This document shows positions 6,819-13,791 of a DNA stretch of 13,803 nt, piece after piece. This DNA comes from JANXQG01 sp037147235 (GTDB lineage Bacteria > Planctomycetota > Planctomycetia > Pirellulales > Thermoguttaceae): the NCBI GenBank assembly GCA_037147235.1, contig JBAWVO010000174.1, positions 1 through 13,803 on the forward strand, given 5' to 3'. The notes under the pieces are model-generated. The model saw nothing but the letters and a program-made list of their open reading frames with translations. It made no database searches and was not told the origin of the DNA. Numbering within the stretch: the stretch's first letter is position 1; every line of letters starts with the position of its first letter. A program made the position numbers and the translations under genes.

Positions 6819-7748
6819 ATGAATCACTTCCGCGGCATTCTCTTGTTTGTCATGACCGCAATCTTACTGGTCATTCGGGGACGCATCGCCGTGGCAGGGG
6901 ACGGTCCATTGTCCAAACTCGCGTTTCATCGCGAAGGAAAAGAATTTCGTTTCGATACAGGCGTTCTCAAGGGTACACTCGGCGAAGGCGGCAAGTCTTT
7001 CGGGATACGGCCCGTGACGCATATCGCCTCGGGAGTCCAGATAGCTGGGGCGTATGGCATACTCTCGCCATATCGCATACTTACCTCCGATGCTCGCTTC
7101 GGAACGGCGGCGTGGGACTGGGCGAGCAAGTCAGAATTGCTGGCTGACGGTGCGGTAAACGTGCGCTGGTTACCAGACAAAGAGCATCCGTTGGAAATGA
7201 AGGGCGTTTATCGTTGGGCAGCAGACAACACGCTGGATCTTCAACTGACTGTCAGTCCGCAACGTAACTTGCGGCGACTTGAGGTATTTGTGGCCTCTTA
7301 TTTCAACGGATTCCCAGCATCGCTGGCCTGCGTGCAGCAACCGGTATCGGAAATAAGTTCCTGCCGATTCATGGAAGCTATAAAGTCGGGCGGCGATTGG
7401 CAGATGTTTCCTCGCGACGATACGGCAGCAACGATTTGCCGTGACGGCCGGTGGGCTCGCCCACCGCACCCTGTGACGTGGAAGATAATGCCCCGCCTAG
7501 CGGTTCCGTTAGCTTTGCGACGGGACGCAAAGAGCGGACTGACCGCCGTACTGATGTCACGACCCAATGACTGCTTTGCCATCTCGATGCCCTACGGCGA
7601 CGAAGGGCATCGCTCCGTCTATCTCTCGCTTTTTGGCAATGATCTTTATGCGAGGCAAGATGTTTCGGCCAGCGTCCGATTGGTGATCGGCACAGACATC
7701 ACCGACGACCGAGCGATGGAACTCTATCGAGCGTACACTAAGGAGTAG
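6819..7748 (+). CDS. Secreted protein of unknown function, partner of the oxidoreductase
   Basis: The chosen ATG at 6819 has GAGGA at 6805-6809, 9 bases upstream, and is followed at once by a signal peptide (MNHFRGILLFVMTAILLVIR...AVAG). A longer frame reaching back into the oxidoreductase gene is unlikely. The 309-residue product has no membrane segment after the signal. Its text is beta-rich and starts FRFDTGVLKGTLGEGGKSFG, followed by SPYRILTSDARFGTAAWDW and VYRWAADNTLDLQLTV. This style resembles the beta-sandwich fold of galactose-mutarotase-like proteins, but that is only an impression and I do not know the family. Co-transcription with an exported sugar-type oxidoreductase suggests both act on an extracytoplasmic carbohydrate or related compound. 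This is inference from context. Confidence 0.8.
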   Translation: MNHFRGILLFVMTAILLVIRGRIAVAGDGPLSKLAFHREGKEFRFDTGVLKGTLGEGGKSFGIRPVTHIASGVQIAGAYGILSPYRILTSDARFGTAAWDWASKSELLADGAVNVRWLPDKEHPLEMKGVYRWAADNTLDLQLTVSPQRNLRRLEVFVASYFNGFPASLACVQQPVSEISSCRFMEAIKSGGDWQMFPRDDTAATICRDGRWARPPHPVTWKIMPRLAVPLALRRDAKSGLTAVLMSRPNDCFAISMPYGDEGHRSVYLSLFGNDLYARQDVSASVRLVIGTDITDDRAMELYRAYTKE

Positions 7749-7826
7749 CGGTTGGGTAACCTTCATCGGGTTGCATTCAACCCAAGACTGCTGTAGTTCC
7801 AAGTCGTCCGACCAGCGTGAGCGAGA

Positions 7827-8168
7827 TTGTATATCGACTGGACTCAGGCCGTAACGCCACTGACCCTGGCATTCCAAGAGAGCAACCTCAGCCATTCCAT
7901 GTTCACGCGACTCAGCTTGCAAAAAATGGAGATGGTCGAATGCGTGGCCCGCGAAGTCGATTTCACGGGAACGAACCTGACGAGAGCGAATCTTGGCAAG
8001 ACCGACTTCCTGGGCAGTCGTTTCGTAGACACGAACCTGAGTTATGCGGATTTCTCGCAAGCGGTGAATTACACCATCGACCCTAGAGCGAACCGAGTGA
8101 AGAAGGCGGTGTTCTCCCTGCCCGAGGCGGTGTCGCTGCTTTCCGCATTCGACATCGTTCTCAGGTAG
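7827..8168 (+). pseudogene. C-terminal remnant of a pentapeptide-repeat protein
   Basis: The open frame encodes about 113 residues from a TTG at 7827. It reads YIDWTQA, then FQESNLSHSMF, VDFTGTNLTRANLGKTDF, NTNLSYADFSQAVNY and TIDPRANRVKKAVFSLPEA. This is the second half of a Qnr/MfpA-like pentapeptide-repeat protein, whose units A(D/N)LXX form a right-handed beta-helix. Full-length members have roughly 190-220 residues. The first half, including the start, is missing: an in-frame TGA lies at 7818-7820, and the other frames of the 78 bases before the TTG show no pentapeptide pattern. Expression from the TTG has no ribosome site to support it. Some intact relatives mimic DNA and protect gyrase; that should not be assumed for this fragment. 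Confidence 0.75.
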
Positions 8169-8577
8169 GGCTTACGTGGCCCCAGCAACAACTTTCCATC
8201 CGTGTGGTAGGGATCGCCGCCGTCGTTGCCTAGCCGGTTTCACGCTGGGACCACCGCAGGTCCAGACATCCCGCTGCCAGCAAGAGGCGAGCGCGCCGCC
8301 GAGCGAAGCGACTGGCCAGGGGGTGGCGTGGTTCGCGGGGATATTTTAAGCACCTTGAATTTTAAGCATGGCGGTACTGGCGATCAGTCCGGGCAGCGGT
8401 TTACGGAAGTGTCCAATGGGAAAAGAGCAGGTGTCACCGACACCCGCTAGCAAAATAAAACCCCGTTTTCCCCGTGTTTTTGCCTGTTCTGTGCAAAAGT
8501 ATAGAAACGCATGAAATGCCGTAAGTTCGGGGGCAAACGATGGTTTCGGCCTATTGCGCTGTCCCACATGATGTAAG
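8169..8577. other. Non-coding spacer between convergent units
   Basis: These 409 bases lie between the pentapeptide remnant (plus strand) and the end of the efflux operon (minus strand). No gene is supported. It contains a direct repeat ATTTTAAGCA at 8343-8352 and 8359-8368, and a 15-base inverted repeat at 8430-8444. A small stem ACATGA / TCATGT (8566-8583) overlaps the permease stop codon but has no T tract, so no convincing terminator was found. Confidence 0.5.
8430..8444. repeat. Short palindrome GGTGTC-ACC-GACACC
   Basis: A perfect 6-base inverted repeat with a 3-base loop. It resembles REP-type hairpins that I recall as frequent in planctomycete intergenic regions, but only one copy is visible here. 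Confidence 0.4.
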
Positions 8578-11500
8578 TCATGTACCCTCTTGATCCATGG
8601 ATGACTGGGGTAGCCCGTGTCCGGGCTTGTTGGCGTAGAGGAGCCAGTAAACTACGGGGATTACGAACAAGGTGAAAATGGTCGAGGCCAAGAGGCCGAA
8701 GATCAGCGACCAAGCCAGGCCGGAGAAGATCGGGTCGATGATGATCGGCACGGCCCCCAGCATCGCCGCAGACGCGGTCAGCAGAATCGGCCGCAGACGC
8801 ACCACGCGACTCTCCATGATCGCATCAAATAGCGAACGGCCGCGAGAAAGCGAGAGGTGAATGAAGTCCACTAGGATGATCGAATCTCGGGTGACAATCC
8901 CCGCCAAGGCAATCATGCCGATCATGCCGGTCGCCGTGAAGTAAACCGGATCGAGAAATCCGCCCACCTGCTGGGCACTGAGCGCGTTGAGCAGCCAGAA
9001 GCCGGGCATGACACCCAAAATCGTCAAGGGGATGGCAAGCATGACGACCAACGGCACGGTGAACGAGCCCATCTGGGCCACCAGCAAAACGTAGATCGCA
9101 ATCATCGCCGCACCAAAGGCCAATCCGAGGTCACGGAACACGTCGAGCGTAATCTTCCACTCTCCTTCGCCGGCAAAGGCTACCTCAAAACCATCGGGTA
9201 CGCCCCAACCGATGTGGCTGCCGTTGGAAAAGAAGGTCCTCTCGTTGACCGAGCGGGGAGTGCCCGCAGCCATCCAGCCGTTGCCAATCCGCTGGATTTC
9301 TTTCCCGGCGGGGGCGGTCTTCAACTCGTCGGCCAATAGGTCCACCACGATATCCGCGGGCGGTCGGCCGGCCGTTTCGGCAAAAACATAGCCCACTCGC
9401 TGTAGATTCTTGTGGTAGATCATCTGATCGACGCGAGCCGTTTCCCATTGCCCCAACTCAGCCAAGGGAACCAACTGGCCCGTAGTGCCTTTCACATGAA
9501 TCTTCGCCAGATCCGCCGCATTAGCGCGGCGATCGACGGGGAGCCGCAACTCGATGCGCAACGGGTTGCGCTCCGTCTCGCTCCGCATCAGGCCCACCGT
9601 GCCGCTATCCAAGAGCGTCCGGAGCGTGTCGGCAATTTGTTCCGTGGTAATGCCGTTGAGAGCGGCCTTTTCCTTGTCGGTAATGAAGGTAATTTTTTGC
9701 TGGGCTGTTTCCCGCACATGATCGACATCGACAATGCCCGGTTCGATCGCCATGCGGGCTCGCACCGTATCGGCGGCGAGCAGGATGTCTTCGTAGCGAT
9801 GGTCCGGCTGGCCGTAGACCTCGGCGACCAGGCTGGCGATGACGGGCGGACCGGGCGGGGTCTCCACAAGCTTCATCCGCGCGTGATGCCGATCGGCAAT
9901 TGCCTGCAAGCCGTTCCGCATCCGTAGGCCGAGGGCATGGCTTTGCTGCTGGCGATTTTTCTTGCCGGCCAAGTTGATTTGAAGCTGCGCTACCTCATCG
10001 CCCTGGCGGAGATAATAGTGCCGCACCAGCCCGTTAAAATCCATCGGCGCAGCCAGACCGACATAGCTTGTATAATCCGAGACTTCAGGCACTCCGGCCA
10101 GATAGGCTTCCAACTCGCGGACGGCCGCATCCGAGCGTTCCAGCGTGGTGCCCTTGTCGAAGTCCAGCACTAGGAGCAGTTCGTTCTTGTTGTCGAAGGG
10201 AAGCATCTTTAGCGGTACGCTGCGGATGGCTGCCAGACCCATCGCCCCCACGGTCAAGAGGGCCATGGCCAGCAGGAACGACCAGGCCACGAGTCGAGAG
10301 TGGAGCAACGGCGCCATGAGCGGATAAAATATCTTATACAATCGCGACTGTTTGACGGCATTCAGATCGTGCGGGTCGTGATTCCCAAGGCTGTCGGCAC
10401 TGCCGACACTGCCGGTGCTATACTTTCGCTTGAGTACATGGTAGGCCAGCCAAGGCGTGATCGTGAAGGCCACGACCATCGACATGAGCATCGCCACCGG
10501 CACGTTCAGCGCCATTGGCCGCATGTAAGGGCCCATCATTCCGGTGATGAAAAACAGCGGCAGAAAGCTGACGATGACGGCCAGCGTCGCCGTAATCAGC
10601 GGCGGACGAATCTCGGCGACCGCCTCCAGGACGATCCGTCGGGTGGCCTTCTTTCGCAGGGTGAAATGCCGCACGATGTTCTCCACATCGACAATCGGAT
10701 CGTCGACCAGAAGGCCCAGCGAGAGAATCAAGGCAAAGAGCGTGACACGATTGATCGTGTAGCCAAGCATGAGATTCACGGCCAATGTCAACCCAAAGAC
10801 CACCGGCACCGCGACCGCCACGATGAGTGCCTCGCGCCACCCCAAGCCCAGGGTCAAGAGCGCAACAACGATGAGGATGGCAACCGCCAAGCCTTCGACG
10901 AGTTCGTTGACCTTTTCGTCTGCCGTCAGGCCGTAATTGCGCGTGACGACAAGTTCCATGTCGTCCGGCACGATCTTCCCACGCAACTCCTCCGCTTGTC
11001 GCAAAACCGCATTGGCCACCCAGACGGCATTCGATCCTTTTTTCTTGGCGATGGCAATCGTGACGGCGGATTGGGCGGACGGCACACGGAGTGTGCCTGC
11101 TACGGTTTTCCCCAGCACGGTTCCGGGGAAGAATTCATGTTTGGTGAACCCGCGGGCCGGTCCCCAGCCATGGCGGACGTAACTGGCAACTTCTTCCGGC
11201 CCATCCTCGACTCGGGCGACATCTTTGAGAAAGACCGGCCGGCCATCGAAAACACCCACGACCAGATCGCGCAACTGCCGGGCATTCTCGAAAGGACGAC
11301 CAGCTTCAACGCGAATGAGCTTATCCTTGGCGCGGAAGTCGCCTGCTGTCTGACGGACGTTGGCACCCTGAATGGCCCGCTGCAATTCCAAGGGAGACAC
11401 ACTATGTGCGGCCATAAGGTCCGGGTTCATGAGGATCTGTATCACGCGCGGCTGCCCGCCAACGACATAGGCACGCGACACATCTTGGACGCCCGCCAGT

Positions 11501-12033
11501 CGCTGCGTGACTTCCTCGGCCACGCGACGCAGCGTGCTGCCATCGGAAGTTACACTGGAAAGCGTGAGAGTTACCACGGGCACGTCGTCGATCTCGACCG
11601 GCTTGACGACCCAGCCGCTGACGCCCGGCGGAACCGCATCGACATTCTCATCCAGCTTCTTCTGGAGTTTGACCAAGCTCCGCTCGCGGTCCTCGCCCAC
11701 ATAGTAACGAACCGTGATAATCGCCTGATTCTCACGGCTCATCGAATAGACGTACTCGACGCCGTCAATCTGATAGAAAATCTTTTCCAGGGGCGTGGTA
11801 ACCAACTGCTCGACTTCCGCCGCCGAGTGGCCGGGAAAGTTGACATGAACATCCGCCAGCGGGACGACGATCTGCGGGTCTTCCTCGCGCGGAGTCAGCC
11901 CCAGTGCCGCCAAGCCAACGACGGTTGCCAGTAAAATCAGAACGAGAGCTAGGTTCGATTCGAGGAAAATCTTCACGATGCGATTCGTGAAGCCGTGCTC
12001 ATGAACTTCAGGAAGGCTGGAATGCTCAGTCAC
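8578..12033 (-). CDS. RND-superfamily efflux permease (AcrB/HAE-type)
   Basis: This 1151-residue inner-membrane transporter uses the proton gradient to expel substrates through a periplasmic adaptor and an outer-membrane channel. The N-terminal transmembrane helix is at about 27-46. The TM2-6 block spans about 378-535, with GLLVDDPIVDVENI at 440-453; D444 and D445 correspond to the proton-relay aspartates of AcrB. A linker at 537-563 leads to TM7, and the second membrane block lies near the C-terminus (YVLLVAQMGSF, GIVTRDSIILVDFI). The aspartate pair, rather than a CzcA-type signature, favours the HAE/drug-type branch; the substrate is unknown. Residues 311-320 (VAGTLRVPSA) are encoded by a palindromic interspersed repeat, just before the conserved AVTIAIAKKKGSNAV. 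The start is a GTG at 12033, with AGGAG 7 bases upstream, overlapping the adaptor gene by 8 bases. The frame is intact. Confidence 0.94.
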   Translation of the reverse strand: MTEHSSLPEVHEHGFTNRIVKIFLESNLALVLILLATVVGLAALGLTPREEDPQIVVPLADVHVNFPGHSAAEVEQLVTTPLEKIFYQIDGVEYVYSMSRENQAIITVRYYVGEDRERSLVKLQKKLDENVDAVPPGVSGWVVKPVEIDDVPVVTLTLSSVTSDGSTLRRVAEEVTQRLAGVQDVSRAYVVGGQPRVIQILMNPDLMAAHSVSPLELQRAIQGANVRQTAGDFRAKDKLIRVEAGRPFENARQLRDLVVGVFDGRPVFLKDVARVEDGPEEVASYVRHGWGPARGFTKHEFFPGTVLGKTVAGTLRVPSAQSAVTIAIAKKKGSNAVWVANAVLRQAEELRGKIVPDDMELVVTRNYGLTADEKVNELVEGLAVAILIVVALLTLGLGWREALIVAVAVPVVFGLTLAVNLMLGYTINRVTLFALILSLGLLVDDPIVDVENIVRHFTLRKKATRRIVLEAVAEIRPPLITATLAVIVSFLPLFFITGMMGPYMRPMALNVPVAMLMSMVVAFTITPWLAYHVLKRKYSTGSVGSADSLGNHDPHDLNAVKQSRLYKIFYPLMAPLLHSRLVAWSFLLAMALLTVGAMGLAAIRSVPLKMLPFDNKNELLLVLDFDKGTTLERSDAAVRELEAYLAGVPEVSDYTSYVGLAAPMDFNGLVRHYYLRQGDEVAQLQINLAGKKNRQQQSHALGLRMRNGLQAIADRHHARMKLVETPPGPPVIASLVAEVYGQPDHRYEDILLAADTVRARMAIEPGIVDVDHVRETAQQKITFITDKEKAALNGITTEQIADTLRTLLDSGTVGLMRSETERNPLRIELRLPVDRRANAADLAKIHVKGTTGQLVPLAELGQWETARVDQMIYHKNLQRVGYVFAETAGRPPADIVVDLLADELKTAPAGKEIQRIGNGWMAAGTPRSVNERTFFSNGSHIGWGVPDGFEVAFAGEGEWKITLDVFRDLGLAFGAAMIAIYVLLVAQMGSFTVPLVVMLAIPLTILGVMPGFWLLNALSAQQVGGFLDPVYFTATGMIGMIALAGIVTRDSIILVDFIHLSLSRGRSLFDAIMESRVVRLRPILLTASAAMLGAVPIIIDPIFSGLAWSLIFGLLASTIFTLFVIPVVYWLLYANKPGHGLPQSSMDQEGT
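10393..10411 (-). repeat. Palindrome plus tandem 9-mer in the permease linker
   Basis: GTCGGCA-C-TGCCGAC at 10393-10407 is a perfect inverted repeat. The 9-base units CACTGCCGA / CACTGCCGG overlap it (from 10398 to about 10415). They encode part of the low-complexity linker STGSVGSADS (539-548) between the first membrane block and TM7. Confidence 0.6.
11077..11103 (-). repeat. Mini-hairpin repeat copy inside the permease gene
   Basis: Read on the minus strand this is GTAGCAGGCACAC-TCC-GTGTGCCGTCC, in two parts: a GTAGCA lead and a 7-base stem GGCACAC/GTGTGCC (11081-11097). It lies in frame and encodes VAGTLRVPS. It matches the copies at 12051-12078, 12136-12163 and 13627-13651. Confidence 0.85.
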
Positions 12034-13354
12034 GGCTGGTCTCCTGCGATATAGTAGCAGGCAGACTCCGTCTGCCGTTCGCTGGACGCTCTCTGCTTCC
12101 GCACAAATATCCTGCGACTGGTGGTTGCGGAGCGGACGGCACAGGGACTGTGCCTGCTACTATGTCTAGCGTCCGCGAATGGTTGCCCTGCGATGATATA
12201 GATGGGAGAGGCTCAACCGGACAACTTGGGGCGGCCTGTTCCGGCTTCGATCCGGCGGGCAACACGACCTGTTCGCCCTGGCGCAAGCCCGAGAGAACTT
12301 CCACCTGGTCTCGCAGCACCTGCCCGCCCTCGTCTTGAATATCTCCCAGGATTCGTCCCGTGCGGATTGCCCGCTGAATCGTTCGGCCCTTTTCGATTGC
12401 CTGAACGAGTTCCAGTTGGCCGACTTTTCGCACGGCCTGCCGGGGAATGACAAGAACCTCTTCTTTCTCCAAGGGAATCAGGATTCTACCGAACATGCCC
12501 GAGTAAATGCCTGTTGGGCAAGGCCCCGTCACCTTCACCTGGAAAGCGCGGCTGGCGGACTGAGCCTCGGGCACAATTTCGCTCACCGTGCCGCTACATT
12601 GTTTATTCAGCCCGTCGATCCGAACGCCAATGCTCTGGCCGATCTTGAGTTGGCGGGTCAACGATTCGCGAACGCTGGCGACCAGTTGCATCCGTTTGGG
12701 ATCGAAGAGTGTGACGAGCATCTGTCCCGGCGTGATCATATCGCCCACGTCGACTTTCTTGTCGATCACGGTGCCGTCGAAGGGGGAACGAACGGTAGCC
12801 GAATCGAGATTCGTTTGCACTTCGTTGACGGTCTCCTGGGCGCGCAGGAGATCGGCTTCGGCGGAACGCAAAGTGGTAACGGCCTTTTCATAATCCTGAC
12901 GACTGATGGCCTTGGACTCAATCAAGGCGGCATACCGTTTTTCATCGGCGGCAGCCTGGGCACGAACCGCTTCGATCGATGCCACGGCCGCCTTAGCTTG
13001 TTGGAGTTTGGCACGAAGATCGGTATCGTCCAATCGCAGCAGAACCTCGCCGGCTTTGACTTTCTGCCCCGCCTTGAGGTTCACTTCGACGACGCGGGCC
13101 AGCAGTTTCGAGCCGATGGTCGTCTCGTGGACCGCGCGGATCGTGCCGATGGCCGATTCGGTCAGCGGCAACTGAATCAATTGCACCCGCACGATATGAC
13201 CATCGAGGGAGGACGCCTGAGCCTGACCGGCATCCGCAGTTGCAGGAACCTTGGGCGAAAACTTCCCCGCAAGCCAGAGCATCAGCACGACCACACCCGC
13301 GGCAAAACCCAACAGCACGGCTCCGCGGCCAATCCAAGGGATAATTCGCTTCAT
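12026..13354 (-). CDS. RND efflux periplasmic adaptor (membrane fusion protein)
   Basis: This 442-residue adaptor links the inner-membrane RND pump to an outer-membrane channel. It has an N-terminal membrane anchor (residues 10-30, GAVLLGFAAGVVVLMLWLAG). The biotinyl-lipoyl-like half motifs are at about 75-110 (SKLLARVVEVNLKAGQKVKAGEVLLRLDD) and 185-215 (ATVRSPFDGTVIDKKVDVGD). Between them is an Ala/Gln-rich coiled-coil hairpin (about 111-180). Beta-barrel and membrane-proximal domains follow, ending near VEVLSGLRQGEQVVLPAGS. The last 45 residues or so are not adaptor-like: residues about 398-435 are translated from a 113-base palindromic-ended element. The native end was probably near residue 390. 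A weak purine run (AGAAAGA) precedes the ATG. The stop overlaps the permease GTG by 8 bases (GTGACTGA), so the two are translationally coupled. Confidence 0.93.
   Translation of the reverse strand: MKRIIPWIGRGAVLLGFAAGVVVLMLWLAGKFSPKVPATADAGQAQASSLDGHIVRVQLIQLPLTESAIGTIRAVHETTIGSKLLARVVEVNLKAGQKVKAGEVLLRLDDTDLRAKLQQAKAAVASIEAVRAQAAADEKRYAALIESKAISRQDYEKAVTTLRSAEADLLRAQETVNEVQTNLDSATVRSPFDGTVIDKKVDVGDMITPGQMLVTLFDPKRMQLVASVRESLTRQLKIGQSIGVRIDGLNKQCSGTVSEIVPEAQSASRAFQVKVTGPCPTGIYSGMFGRILIPLEKEEVLVIPRQAVRKVGQLELVQAIEKGRTIQRAIRTGRILGDIQDEGGQVLRDQVEVLSGLRQGEQVVLPAGSKPEQAAPSCPVEPLPSISSQGNHSRTLDIVAGTVPVPSAPQPPVAGYLCGSRERPANGRRSLPATISQETSRD
12041..12045 (-). promoter_or_regulatory. Ribosome binding site AGGAG of the permease
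   Basis: AGGAG on the minus strand stands 7 bases before the GTG at 12033 and fixes that start. It lies 6 bases beyond the end of the inverted-repeat element, so the element's hairpin could influence translation of the permease. Confidence 0.7.
12051..12163. mobile_element. 113-base MITE-like element with hairpin termini
   Basis: The two ends are inverted copies of a 28-base sequence beginning ATAGTAGCAGGCA (12051-12078, and 12136-12163 on the other strand). They match at 24 of 28 positions, and the four differences form two base-pair swaps within each end's own stem: GGCAGAC/GTCTGCC against GGCACAG/CTGTGCC, loop TCC in both. The 57-base core shows no gene. The element has no transposase and lies inside the 3' end of the adaptor gene, in frame on the minus strand. 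It could be a small non-autonomous element or simply two opposed copies of the short repeat. Confidence 0.7.
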
Positions 13355-13429
13355 AAGAGTCTTTCTGCATGTTAAAGGCTATCCGCAGACTCCGCCCTCC
13401 CTTGAGAGAGAGAGACAGCGGGTAAGGCC

Positions 13430-13453
13430 CCCCTCTCCCTTTTGGGAGAGGGG
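13430..13453. repeat. Ten-base-pair hairpin CCCCTCTCCC / GGGAGAGGGG
   Basis: Perfect 10-base arms flank TTTT. The continuation GCCGGGGGTAAGGGC resembles a REP-like repeat I recall as widespread in many bacteria (GGGAGAGGG followed by CCGGGG). The plus strand has CTTTTT 14 bases after the stem, so weak terminator activity is possible. On the minus strand it would lie in the efflux mRNA leader, without a T tract. Confidence 0.65.
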
Positions 13454-13481
13454 CCGGGGGTAAGGGCTTTTTCCGAAAGAG

Positions 13482-13511
13482 ATTCTATCGCAAAACACAG
13501 TGTATCAACAA
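13482..13511 (-). promoter_or_regulatory. Possible promoter of the efflux operon
   Basis: On the minus strand TTGTTG (13506-13511) and TAGAAT (13482-13487) are separated by 18 bases, a sigma70-like pattern about 130 bases before the adaptor start. ACAC-A-GTGT (13495-13503) lies between the two boxes and could be an operator, but it is short. The call rests on pattern alone. Confidence 0.3.
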
Positions 13512-13626
13512 GGTCAACGCCTGCCTTGATGGACGTTCATGGGCATGGATTGGTTACAACGTCGGCTTTGGTGTCGTAGGATGCTCGGCAACTTAGGATC
13601 GGCGCATCAATAAGTGTCGCAAGAAA

Positions 13627-13651
13627 AGTAGCAGGCACACTCCGTGTGCCG
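13627..13651 (+). repeat. Intergenic copy of the mini-hairpin repeat
   Basis: AGTAGCAGGCACAC-TCC-GTGTGCCG in one stretch, with stem GGCACAC (13634-13640) / GTGTGCC (13644-13650) and the same TCC loop. Its stem is identical to the copy within the permease gene. Confidence 0.85.
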
Positions 13652-13774
13652 TCTGCCCTCGCTCGGCGAATGCGCAAAACACGACAGTTATTGGTGCGCC
13701 GGTCCTTACCTGCCAGTACCAGAGCATGACGCCATCCTGATGTTGACTTTTCGGCTCTCCGCCAAGTTTGTGGT

Positions 13775-13791
13775 GCGGGCGTCTCGCCTGC
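13775..13791. repeat. Second type of mini-hairpin, GCGGGCG-TCT-CGCCTGC
   Basis: Seven-base arms with one G-T wobble flank a TCT triloop. On the minus strand the surrounding text translates as QAGETPAPQ, which I recognise as a recurrent artefact of planctomycete interspersed repeats. Only one copy is in the window. Confidence 0.6.

Noticed and set aside
7557..8060. Minus-strand frame of 167 codons crossing the secreted-protein and pentapeptide genes
   Set aside because: It overlaps two genes on the other strand and shows no recognisable features; the plus frames are well supported.
8169..8577. A transposon remnant or terminator downstream of the efflux operon
   Set aside because: Only a short direct repeat and one small palindrome were found; there is no transposase text, target duplication or T-tailed stem on the minus strand.
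10300..11934. Plus-strand frame of 544 codons opposite the RND permease
   Set aside because: A shadow of the permease coding strand in GC-rich DNA. It is rich in His/Arg/Gln/Asp and lacks any domain, while the minus frame carries clear RND motifs.
12335..13375. Plus-strand frame of 346 codons opposite the adaptor
   Set aside because: A shadow of the adaptor gene. The minus frame has a membrane anchor, lipoyl half motifs and a coiled coil.
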